The notes below the pieces were generated by a model that saw only the letters and a list, made by a program, of their open reading frames with translations, searched no databases and had not been told where the DNA came from. A program made the translations under genes and the position numbers. A stretch of 64,000 nucleotides of DNA from Mangifera indica (Eukaryota; Streptophyta; Magnoliopsida; Sapindales; Anacardiaceae): the NCBI RefSeq assembly GCF_011075055.1, contig NC_058138.1:8700001-8764000 (forward strand). The letters are read 5' to 3'. Within the stretch, counting starts at the first letter, position 1. The number at the start of each line of letters is the position of its first letter. This document shows, piece by piece, positions 1-9,809 of this stretch.

Positions 1-737
1 TCCTCCCTAAGTTTTAGTGCGATTTCAAAGTCACACCCGTGGGGCTCGAAAAACTAAAAGTCTCACCCATAAGCTAACTTTGTTAAAAGAGGTAAGGGTA
101 AAATCGTGATTTCGTTAATAATATTAAAAAAATATAAAATTCATTTTGTTTTCCCCCTATAGTTTTAAAAATTAACAATTTCATCACTACCTAGAGTTTT
201 CTAACTTTCAAAAGTAACATTTTTCCCCAAAACCTAGGATTTATTTTTCAGAGGTTCTTCGACCACTAGAGAAAATGCTTTAACCCATGAATCACCGACC
301 TCCCTTTATCTTTCCAAAGCTTCCAGATGATGCTACAAAGACATGTCTTCGTCGATTCCTTCTTCTTGTGTTAGAGAGTGAAGATCTGGTGGTCGGAGAT
401 GGTGGGTTAAAGCATTGTTATCGGTGGGCAGAGATGGTGATTAGAGAGCATTTGAAAAATAATCCTTAGGTTTTGGGGGAGAAAATGTTATTTTTAAAAA
501 AATTAGAAAACTTTAAATAGGGTTGAAGTTGTTAGTTTTTAAAACTATGGGGGAAAACATAAAAGTTTGTTTATATTTTTTTAATCTTATTAATGAAATA
601 ACGATTTTACTCTTATCTTTTTTAACATAAGTTAACCCATGAGTAGGACTTATAGTTTTTCAAATCCTATGAGTGTGATTTTGAGAACACACTAAAACTT
701 GGGGGGGGGGGGGGGGGGGGGGAAGAGTTCTTTAGCC
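1..737. mobile_element. Mutator-like MITE, copy A (5' end cut by window)
   Basis: The two halves are imperfect inverted repeats of about 290 bp each around a short core near 290-450. The left arm starts inside the terminal repeat (CCTCCCTAAGTTTTAGTG) and the right arm ends with its complement followed by TTTAGCC at 731-737. It shares arm motifs with the copies at 864, 1843, 8943 and 33634: a run of C before TAGTTTTAAA, and a GGTAAAATnGTnATTT block. It encodes nothing credible. The Mutator-like assignment comes from the 9-bp target duplication of the 8943 copy. Confidence 0.75.
701..722. repeat. 22-nt poly-G tract
   Basis: An uninterrupted run of 22 G lies in the right terminal repeat of MITE copy A, where sister copies read CTTGGGTGGGAAATAG. 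It probably grew from the GGGTGGG motif by slippage, or its length is a sequencing or assembly artefact. Confidence 0.9.
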
Positions 738-863
738 TATAATATTACTCATATTTTAATTATATGTTGCAAATATATATAGTCTATTTTCATCATGGCA
801 TGAAATAATTATTTAGATATTATTTATTTTAATATAGTGAAATTATTTTAAATATTTATTAAA

Positions 864-1674
864 GGCTAAAGGACTTATTCTCACCCAAATTTTAGTTTAT
901 TTCCAAAACCCATTTGTGGGGTTTCAAAAACCTAAATACCTATCCATCAACTATTTTTTGTTAAATTTCTCAGTTAGTTATAAAGGTAAAATTGTCATTT
1001 TATCATTAATATTAAAATAAATAAAATTACATCTATTTTCCCCCTTTAGTTTTTAAAAAATAACAATTTTCCCTCACTCAAAAGTTTGAAAACTGCATTT
1101 TCCCCGTAGGGTTTGATTTTTTCAAATTTGATGACCACTCTAAGAAGGCCATTGGCCAAACTTTCCATCACGTACCTTCCCAGTGGTTTCTACATTAGGA
1201 AACCATCGAAAAGCTGATTGAAATGGTCAACAATGTCGCATGGATTTGTGCGACATTTGACCATCTATACGTTGGTTAGACGACGCATAGACATGAGTGC
1301 ACGTTTGATGCATAGACAATCAGATGTCTCACAGATCTATGTTACATCACCTAGCAAGAGGAAGGTTGTGGGAAGGTTGACCAACGACCTTCTAGGAGTG
1401 GTCATCGAATTTAAAAAAAATCAAATCTTATGGGAAAAATGGAAGTTTTCAAACTTTGGGTAAGGGTAAAGTGTTAGTTTTTTTAAAATAAAGATGAAAA
1501 TGAGATGTAATTTTATTTATTTTAATATTAATTATAAAATAATGATTTTGTCTTTATGACTAACTGAAAAATTTAGTGAAAGTTGAATGATGGACATGTA
1601 TTTGAGTTGTTGAAACCTCACAAGTGGATGTTTGGAAATAGACTGAAACTTGGGAGGGAATAAGTCATTTGGTG
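864..1674. mobile_element. Mutator-like MITE, copy B
   Basis: Inverted-repeat element beginning GGCTAAAGGACTTATTCTCA and ending in the imperfect complement at 1641-1674. It is flanked by TTTATTAAA (855-863) and TTTACTAAA (1675-1683), a 9-bp duplication with one mismatch. The arms match copies A and C. The core (about 1100-1400) is itself inverted, with CGCATGG/GCGACAT and ACGTTGG/GACGCAT motifs. No coding function is supported. Confidence 0.75.
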
Positions 1675-1842
1675 TTTACTAAAACATAAACATAGTCTAA
1701 CTATCGGTTAATCAACTTGGCCCTGAAGGATAAGAATGGTTCCTTCATTAGATCAATATCAAGACAAAATTTGAAAATATTATCAAATAAAATTATTTTA
1801 AGATGATAACCCTTTGTCTTGGAAAGTTGTCATTTGTTATAA

Positions 1843-2568
1843 GGCCAAAGGACTATTTCCCACCCAAGTTTTAATGTGTCTTCAAAGTCATATTTGTGGG
1901 GTTTGAAAAACCCAAAGTTATACCCATGGACCAACTATCGTTAGAATTTTGGTTAGAAGCAAAGGCAAAATTATTATTTTCTTAATAATATTAAAAAATA
2001 TATAAATTTATTATATTTTCCCTCATAAGTTTTAAAAACAAACTATTTCATCCTTGTCTAAAGTTTTTAAACTTTGAAAAATCACAATCCTCCCTCCACC
2101 CAAATTTTTTCTTCACCCCTTTGGCTACCATCTATGACACTGACGACTTCCTCTTTCCATCCTAAACCATTGGTCAATGCACGAAAAACAATCTGGAGCA
2201 GATCTTTTCATTGAGATGAAGAGATCAAATCATCTCATACAATAGTCAATGATTTAAAGTGGAGAAGGGAGGACGTCGGTATTAGAGATGGTGGCCGAAA
2301 GGGTAAAGAAAAAATTTAAGAAGAAAAATGTGATTTTTTAAAGTTAAAAAAGTTTCAACAGAAGTGAAATTGTTAGTTTTTCAAACTTAAAAGAGAAAAA
2401 AAAAATTTATATTTTTTAATATTATTAGTAAAATAATGATTTTACTCTTATTTTTAACATAAAATTTTAATAGTAGTTGACTTATAAAAAAGATTTTAAA
2501 TTTTTTAAATTTTATAAATGTAACTGTTAAAACAGATTGAAACTTGGGTGGGATGTAATCCTTTGGCC
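1843..2568. mobile_element. Mutator-like MITE, copy C
   Basis: Starts GGCCAAAGGACTATTTCCCA and ends with its complement, TTTGGCC, at 2568. Flanks read TTGTTATAA (1834-1842) and TGTTATAA (2569-2576), an 8-bp match that fits a 9-bp duplication with one base lost. The element is an inverted repeat around about 2200. Its right end lies 273 bp upstream of the kinase-like start codon, so it probably sits in or beside that promoter. Confidence 0.8.
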
Positions 2569-2841
2569 TGTTATAACTTAAAAAAATCAACTCAACTCCA
2601 TGGTAAACTTAATTATTGTTTCAAAATTGCGTACTTGTCTTTCACCTTCTCGATGTCGAATAAAAGGTGGGCGTATAAGACCAAAAAGTCAGGGATTTCC
2701 GAAATTATCCTTAACATTACATCTCTCGTCTTCTCAAACAATAAAAATCACACAGGAAACCTTATCCTCTGATCAAATCCTTGGCGCCATTTCCACATCC
2801 AGCAGATAATAAAAAACGACCAAAAGGATTACCAGTTAATC
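2569..2841 (+). promoter_or_regulatory. Presumed promoter and 5' UTR of the kinase-like gene
   Basis: This 273-bp interval separates MITE copy C from the start codon at 2842. It has no sustained reading frame linked to the gene. A weak TATA-like string (CGTATAAGA) lies near 2671-2679. No transcription start can be fixed from sequence alone, and the interval is only positionally supported as regulatory. Confidence 0.4.
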
Positions 2842-5800
2842 ATGCTTCTCACCGCACCTGATTGCTTCCTTTCTTCTTCTATGCTCTTTTCCATGGTCCC
2901 CCTGAAACCCACCACCACTGCAGGGCTGCGACTCAACTCACTGAGTCGAAACCGGGTGTGTAAAGCCTGTCTTATCACTAGCCCCGACTCTTTCGAGGTT
3001 GGCCGACTCATTGGTAGCTACGGCTTCATGAACATCACAAGGTTTGTTTTATTTAATTTGTGTATTTTGTTTTGTGGGTTGATTTTAATTTGATATATTA
3101 CATATGCTATTGTAATTTTCAGCTATTCAGGGTTTCAAGATGTTGAATATTCGTCTGGAGATTTGGAGCGACTGAGAGTTCAAGATGTTGGAGAGGGTAG
3201 TGTAAAGATCAGGTGCATTTATTTTTAATTATATATTTATTGTTTATATATGCTAGGGAGTGATTAATTGATATGCTTAGTTTTATTCGGGTAAAATAAT
3301 CCCTCACAAAATATTGTTACGCATACAAACTTGCGCAAATAATTTCTCAAAATTTGATTGGAGTAAAACTAAAATAGATGGAACAAATTAAAGTTGATCC
3401 GTCGTGCACTCTAGGTACATTAGTTTGAATGAATTGATTTCTATGAGTTCTGATACCCCTCCAAGGTTTAAGATTTTATATGGTTATTTAGCATAGTATT
3501 GGAGCAAAAGTGGAGGTTATGAGTGTGTTTGAATTCCCCTTGTGTTAAGCTTATGAAGTTGTGGACGAGGGCTTTTCGGGAGTTTTTTTGACGAAATTTG
3601 GAACCGGTGAGATTTACCTGCATTTTAATGACTTAGTTGATATTATCCTTATTGTCATTGATACTGTCTGTGGCAGCTTGTTTGCAGGCTTTATGAAGGA
3701 AGAATAGCTCAAGGTCCACGGAGAGGGACTCCAATAATATTTAAGGTGCTTTTATGTGCTTGTTTGTTTGTGCAAATCATTTCGTTTTAATAAGAATTTT
3801 TAAGAGAGCTTGATAATTAACTTGTTTCTTGTGCAAAAAGCTTTTACTAATTATCAATTTGATGGCATTATGCTATAAGCTTATATTCAAATGTGTTATA
3901 CAAAATATTCTGGCTACAATGTCAATTCTTTTGGAGCCCTATTTTTCATGAAATATAACATTGTTAGCCATAAAGGTTTATCCTGGACAAAGAGCTGGTG
4001 GAATTGAAGCTGATATGATGGCTGCGAACGAACTCAATGCTCATGCTTACCTCCAGGTAAAATCAAATGAGTATATATTCCTTTAAATTTTAGAAATCTG
4101 TTAGTTTAAGGGGTTAAGGCTTATATTGATTGATCAAATTAATTTTCTGATGAAATTTGTGTCTGATAGCAACTCCTCTTCCTGTACATATAGAGTGAGC
4201 ATTAGATCATGGAATTGTTTTAATCAATCCTGAAAAAAAGGGCATTGATCTCTTTGATGCACCTGTTTTGCAGAGCAGTTCAAAAGGATTCAGTCAGAAT
4301 CTTGTGTTACTTGTTGGTGGGTTTGAGACAAAAACTGGAGAGCAGGTCTGTCAATATCATTTGTCAACTGTTTAATGGTAATGTCTTGGCTTTCTTCAAT
4401 CACTGCAAATTAAAATGAGTTTCTATGCAGTGGCTTGCTTTTCGTAATGATGGAAAATATAGTGCAGCAGACTATGCAAAACTAACAAGTGAAAAAATAT
4501 CAAAAACCAGTTTTGCAAGCGAAGAATCTTGGAATCGATTTGAACAAGAGCAAACAATTAAACGTCGAGGAAATTTTGTTGTTAAATTATTTCATGGTGC
4601 TATGAATGGTCTAGCCTACATGCATGAACATGATAGATTGCACCAGAGTCTTGGGCCAGCTTCTGTTGTTCTCAAGTATTTTTCTGGAACAATTCTTTTA
4701 ACTCAGATATTCTTTTCTTTCTTTTTCTAAGATAACTTTTGGAATATTTTTCTTCATTTTATAATATTTAAGCAAAACTTGATTAATGGCAGTACAATTG
4801 TGGAGAGGGAGTCTGCTTACTTAATTCCACGACTTCGGGATCTAGCATTTTCTGTGGATATCAGGTATACTTTTACTTTATTTTCTTCTTGATGTATTAT
4901 TCAACATAAATTTAAAAAAAAGTCTTTGTATATCACTTGCAAAAAGGGGTGAAGTAGATGGTTTATATTCTTTTTGTTGTGAGGGCTTTCGGCATTTGGT
5001 CACATCCCAGAAAAAAAAAAAACCATCATATGGATTCAACATTCCCTCTGATTCTATGTTCCAATTCTTTAAAGCATGTGGTTATTTTGGTTATCAATTT
5101 TTTTCTTTTATTTTTTAGATGGAGAGGTAATTATCTAAAGAAATTGATAAAAAATGTGCGATATTATTTTCTTTTCAAAATGTTGTATAATGTCACATGA
5201 TAGTGATTAAAGATGTTGCACGTTTAATAGCCTTATAACAAATTTTAAATTCAATCAAATGGCTTATCAGGATTCAAAATTTAGAAGAAGATCCTGGAAA
5301 ATTTGCAGAAGGACTATGGAGAAGAGCAGCTTCTGCTGGTGCCTATACACCTATTGAGAAAAGGGCCTTTGGCATTGCTGATGACATGTAACCTGTTAAA
5401 TTTTTATTTGTATCATTAGCTGGGCCTTTTTAATTTCAATTTTATTAACAAATCTTTTTGTCCCCACTAGATATGAAGCAGGACTTCTTTTGGCATACTT
5501 GGCTTTTGTTACATTTTGTGAAGCAAACATCATGGATAGCCTTTCTTTGCAGGTACTCTTCACTATTACGCCAATTTTTTTATTTTGGTGTCTTTCATTT
5601 TCCCTCTTTCTAATATTCTATACATTCTAAACTGTCATTGTATACAATGTAAGAAATTCCAAGCCTCTAAAGCAGAAAGAAAAGGTTATATAAAATTTTT
5701 GTCTATGAACTTGCAGAGGCTATTGGAAAGCACTTTTCGACTTGATCTTCAAGCAACAAGAGAGTAAGATGCTTCTTATATTTACAAATCATATTGATTA

Positions 5801-6795
5801 TCAGGAGTGCATATTGGTCTGCTAGTCTGTTTGTAAATGATGAATAAAGTTTGTCCTTGCAGTCACACCTTCTAGACTTCATTTGTGAACTTCTTTCTAC
5901 TTTATTTTTTTCCTTTTGGGATTGTATCTTCTTTCATATATGTTTGACTTAAGTTTAAGGCTTCATTTATCATGTTACTGAGTTGAGCCCATCAAATTAT
6001 CTTTTATTCTATTGACTCAGCTGCAACAGCACTTGCAAATTTTAGCTGAAACATTTTGGGTTTCTATGTACATTGTAAAATCTATCTGCTCCATTCTGGG
6101 TCCTTCCGAGCTCAAACGTGCTATTCGCTTGCCCTTGGCTCTGCTGCCACTCCCTGCATAGATTCACCCAATGAGGCATTATTTTACTTAACAGCTCATA
6201 TGCAGTGTTTACAAATTTAAAATGTTTAATGAACAATTGATTTAACACGATATGTACTGTATACTAAATTAAATTCGATGACTACTATATCGTTAAGAAA
6301 TCATATTCAAAAGGTTGGCTTTAATCTTCTGAAATTTAATGTTTCATCTTGCATTGTAGGCTACCATGGTAATCCTACTGATCCAAATTGTTGGACAATT
6401 ACTTGATCCTGTTTTGAGGATTCTTGTTTAATTTTATGTGTAATGGTAGTTGTTTTCTGGTACTTTTTCGTGACCATGTTATTCTTTTAAATTGAGCAGG
6501 TATTGTTTAGCAGATGACCGCTTGTTAGAAGCTGTCAAGTTTTTGGATCTCGGTGATGGTGCTGGTTGGGATTTACTTCAGGTGGAATTTCTATTTGGAG
6601 CATACGGGATGATTGCAAATCATTACTGCTAACTTTATTGCAGGTCTTATGGTCTTGTTAACACCAAATTTTTTCTTTATGTCACTTGTGTTACCATGTT
6701 TTCTATTGCAGGCTATGCTGAATCCTGACTTCCGAAAACGGCCAATTGCAGAAGCAGTAATCAACCATGGATTTATGACTAGTGCCATTCTTTGA
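2842..6795 (+). CDS. Plastid-predicted protein-kinase-fold protein, 12 exons, 409 aa
   Basis: Exons that join in frame: 2842-3041, 3123-3212, 3688-3745, 3976-4056, 4274-4345, 4431-4675, 4793-4864, 5271-5387, 5471-5552, 5717-5763, 6500-6581, 6712-6795 (1230 nt with TGA). All 11 introns are GT-AG; the intron 3 acceptor (CATAAAG) has a weak pyrimidine tract. Residues 1-50 are rich in Ser, Thr, Leu and Arg and poor in acids, like a chloroplast transit peptide. A kinase fold is readable: a VAIK-type Lys at 116 (PIIFK), an alpha-C Glu near 135, subdomain IX D311-x-Y313 with G316, and subdomain XI RKRP with Arg392. The catalytic HRD is replaced by His238-Gln-Ser and the DFG by Asp265-Leu-Ala, so catalysis is doubtful. 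I infer a plastid pseudokinase; substrate and partners are unknown. The frame is undamaged and looks functional. No gene name is given because none is certain. Confidence 0.85.
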
Positions 6796-7261
6796 GATCC
6801 TGAGGACTGAGGACATATTTAAATCTCTGAATATAAAATTTTGGAGCTGGAATCAGCAAGTAGCATCATATTAAGTGCAAGAAGTATAGCTGAGGTTCAA
6901 AAAAAACTCAGAATTATACCAATGGCATCAGCTGTCCTCTTTCTATAGCTTGCTTGTGCCACACTTAATGAATTACAAGAAATACAACTTAATGGGATTA
7001 TCTATATCGCATTACAACATTTCATGTTTCTGCGGTTTAGATTGATCGACTTGCAGACCTTGAATATTACTTTTATAATAAAATTATATGCTTTAACCAT
7101 GAATATTAATTTAAATACAAATGATGATGAGTCAGTATATGATTTTATAAAACTGGCTAATTTCATTGTAACATATTATTAGTATACGAATAAACACTTG
7201 TTGTTACCATAATAATTTTTACTCTTGCTTTTACAAGAGTAGCTTGGGGAAATGTATAAAT
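6796..7261 (+). other. 3' UTR and flank of the kinase-like gene
   Basis: AT-rich sequence with no coding signal. The proximal part should be the 3' UTR, with an AATAAA at 7077-7082 as the clearest candidate polyadenylation signal, about 280 bp past the stop. Confidence 0.45.
7077..7082 (+). terminator. Candidate polyadenylation signal AATAAA
   Basis: Exact AATAAA 282 bp after the TGA of the kinase-like gene, in a T-rich context. Plant signals are loose, so this is only a plausible site. Confidence 0.35.
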
Positions 7262-7796
7262 CTCTGTAAAACAGGGAGTGCAAAGAATGCCAAACCTGAG
7301 CCTTTGGTTTGGGTTTAAAAATACTAAAATACAAATTTGAACCTAATAAAAATTTAAATGGTTTGCTCTGGATTTATCTTCTTCCTCTCAAAACAACAGT
7401 AATATATTATATACATTTATTATATAAGTTGATAATAGCATTTTGAATAAATTTATTATGAATTGGTTGATTATATATGCTTAATTATTGTAGTTAAGAA
7501 ATTATATTAATCAAAATTTGGTGAATTTATTTAAAAAATAATTGTATTTTTTAAAATTCCAAAGTTTGGTTTGAGTTTGTGATTTGGATTTGACAAAAAT
7601 GGGAACCAAAACAGACCATGCGCTCCATTCTAATATAATAATTAAAAAGCCCCTCATTCCAAAAGGGCAGCGTTATATAAGAAATAGGCCAAGAAATGTG
7701 GTATTAATTTTGTATTATTTTGATTCAAAGTTAAAAATTATTGTGGATATGATGAAACCAGTAACATAATGGATGCTATAGGACTTAATTCCAGGA
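7262..7796. other. Intergenic, with degenerate CCAAACC/TTTGGTTT motifs
   Basis: Contains CCTTTGGTTTGGGTTT near 7301 and CCAAAGTTTGGTTTGAG near 7558, with an AT-rich stretch between. The motif style recalls hAT-type MITEs and resembles 30780-30960, but I could not define terminal repeats or a target duplication. Nothing else is visible. Confidence 0.3.
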
Positions 7797-8180
7797 CTAC
7801 ACATACTGATTTTCTTGCATTTCAGCAGCCTCAACTCTTCTCTGGAATCTTTCAATTACTAAAGCCAAAGCCAAGAAAGCAGGAATTATAACACAAATCC
7901 AAACCATTGACACCCAAGCCAAAACTGCAGCCACAATGGAGAACTCTTTCTGCTCTTTATAACTCATCATCTTACCTGAAAACATGGTGATAATGCTTAA
8001 ATCTAGAGCACCAAAAGCACAACATGTGGTGAATAAGGCTATGTAAAAAGCCCACCTGCAAAAACTTTCCCAAGACAAGTTTGAGAATTCTTTAGGAAAT
8101 TTTGAATGAGCCATTGACGCAATTTTCAAAGATGGGAAAAGATTCTTACTGGAATTAAATTGATTTTGGGAGTACACCAT
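7797..8180 (-). CDS. Small two-pass membrane protein, unknown function (127 aa)
   Basis: An uninterrupted minus-strand frame runs from ATG at 8180 to TAG at 7797-7799. The frame is open upstream of this Met but has no earlier ATG. A second in-frame Met at residue 23 (MAHSKF) is an alternative start. A polar N-terminus (1-41) is followed by a hydrophobic segment at 43-67 containing a CC pair, a charged loop at 70-79, a second hydrophobic segment at 81-109, and a charged tail rich in Arg, Glu and Gln. This predicts a small integral membrane protein with two helices; I do not recognise the family. A TATA-like CATATAAC lies 77-84 bp upstream of the ATG. A decayed, internally deleted relative sits at 32300-32603, so the sequence has been duplicated in this region. 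A GCAG|GTGG string inside the frame could be a splice donor, so an unseen intron cannot be excluded. Confidence 0.6.
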   Translation of the reverse strand: MVYSQNQFNSSKNLFPSLKIASMAHSKFPKEFSNLSWESFCRWAFYIALFTTCCAFGALDLSIITMFSGKMMSYKEQKEFSIVAAVLAWVSMVWICVIIPAFLALALVIERFQRRVEAAEMQENQYV

Positions 8181-8256
8181 TTTAGTTTTATAAAGGCTAG
8201 CTTGGAAGATTAGGTAGCCGTGCAAGATTGTGCTTGTCTAATAGTAGTTAGGGTGC

Positions 8257-8264
8257 GTTATATG
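8257..8264 (-). promoter_or_regulatory. TATA-like box for the membrane-protein gene
   Basis: The minus strand reads CATATAAC, 77-84 bp upstream of the ATG at 8180. That would put transcription start near 8228 and leave a short leader. Confidence 0.4.
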
Positions 8265-8933
8265 AGCCTTGCTTTAATTTTAGCTACACGTCCAGGCCTC
8301 CCCCATGTTTTTTTTTCCTAATTGTATTTATCATTAATTGATGTATTTATTAAAAGATAATGATGGGACATGTTTAATATTTAACCCTCTTTAATAGATT
8401 TGCTAATTCACTAACTCAACACAATATAATAAAATTGGGGAAGGTTAAGATTTTTTATACAAATTCTATTTTAGATCATGTTTATGTCAACCAAAAATTA
8501 AATCAGATTATATTCAAATTGACACAAAGATAAATTGAACTAAAAGTATGTTTTTCTTTTTAAATTGACAAATATTAATAAATAATAATCCTTATTTTTT
8601 AAATTGATTTTCGTATATTTTAGTTTGAAAATGGTTCTTAGTTAATGGAAAATGCTTATTTGTTAGCTTAAGAAATGATTTAAGTGAACAAGCTATTATT
8701 GTTGCCGTAAAATATAGCTTTTTTGTTGGTAGGGTTTAAATTTCAAATTTTAATTACTAAATTGATGGTTAATTTAGTTTAAATTAGTTTTTAGATATTG
8801 GAATATTGTTTATGGGTAATCTTTTGATTAACTTGTGGATTGATACGGTGATTTTTGCGGGAAATGGGACGATTTTCACCTCGACAATGTCAAAAACCCA
8901 ATAGGTGCATTGCACCTACCTTATGCCTAGTAA
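8265..8933. other. Intergenic AT-rich DNA
   Basis: No frame, repeat or RNA signal that I can support. Near 8850-8935 the sequence contains host motifs (TGCCTAGTAATTGATTAGGG) loosely repeated on the far side of the MITE and of the gypsy array. Confidence 0.6.
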
Positions 8934-8942
8934 TTGATTAGG

Positions 8943-9728
8943 GGCCAAACGACTATTTCCCACCCAAGGTATGCTGTAATGACAAGTTTCCCCCCTTTAA
9001 CTATGGAAATACCAAACACCCACCCATGGCCAGTTAAAAGTAACGGGGTTAAGGGTAAAATTGTCATTTTCTCTATAATATTAAAAAATAAACTAAAATA
9101 TAATTTCCTTTTGCCCCCTAAAGTTTGAAAACAAAAATTTCCCCCAGCCTAAGTTTAAGAAAATGGCAGTTTCACCCTAGGGTTTGGTTTTGAAATCTCC
9201 GGCGACCTCTCCGGCTCCGTTGCCGACGGCTTCTCCCTCCCGAAGAATCCTCTCCTTTCGGTGATCGGTTTCCTCCCATTTGGAGGCCCGATCGTGCGGT
9301 GGGAGACGAAGAACTTCGTCGGGGAAGACGAAGTTCTTCGTCTTCCCAGACGAAGACGAAGCCGTCGTCTTCCCAGACGAAGACGACGGCTTCGTCTTCG
9401 TCTGGGAAGACGAAGAACTTCGTCTTCCCCGACGAAGTTCTTCGTCTCCCACCGCTTTTCCGGCGACGATCGGGCCTCCAAATTCACCGGAAGGAGAGGA
9501 TTCTTCAGAAGCCGTCGGCAACGGAGCCGGAGAGGTCGCCGGAGATTTGTGAAACTGCCATTTTCTTAAACTTAGGCTCAAACTTTAGGGGCAAAAGGAG
9601 ATAAAATTTTCAGGCGTTAGGGTTCTGTTAAATTTAACTGGCCATGGGTGGGTGTTTGGTATTTCCATAGTTAAAGGGGGGAAACTTGTCATTACAGCAT
9701 ACCTTGGGTGGGAAATAGTCGTTTGGCC
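8943..9728. mobile_element. Mutator-like MITE, copy D: 786-bp near-palindrome
   Basis: Begins GGCCAAACGACTATTTCCCA and ends with the exact complement. Roughly the first 97 bp of each end are identical in inverted orientation, and homology continues almost to the centre. Flanks are a perfect 9-bp duplication, TTGATTAGG, at 8934-8942 and 9729-9737, as expected of Mutator-superfamily insertions. No transposase is present, so it would need one in trans. Several long frames on both strands across 9155-9604 are by-products of the GAAGACGAAG-rich palindromic core. Confidence 0.9.
9290..9460. repeat. GAAGACG/CGTCTTC nested palindromic core of MITE D
   Basis: The centre is made of alternating GACGAAG and CTTCGTC blocks with short spacers (AACTTCGTC, CCCAGACGAAG), giving many nested hairpins. 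It is much more GC-rich than the flanks. Related TCTTCGTC motifs occur in the centres of copies A and the 33634 copy. Confidence 0.85.
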
Positions 9729-9809
9729 TTGATTAGGGGGTAAATGATAGAGGAGACACTTGAGTAAGGTGATATTTGCCACCGTGCCTAATACTATTCA
9801 TGGGGCAAA

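Noticed and set aside
287..469. 60-codon frame in MITE copy A
   Set aside because: Lies in the inverted-repeat core; not conserved in copies B or C.
2829..3011. Minus-strand frame opposite exon 1
   Set aside because: Antisense shadow of the kinase-like exon.
6042..6248. Minus-strand 68-codon frame
   Set aside because: Lies inside intron 10 of the kinase-like gene, with no conserved features.
9155..9604. Several overlapping frames of 90-134 codons on both strands, rich in Arg/Ser/Glu
   Set aside because: They arise from the GAAGACG palindromic core of a MITE; both strands are open in several frames at once, and none continues outside the element.
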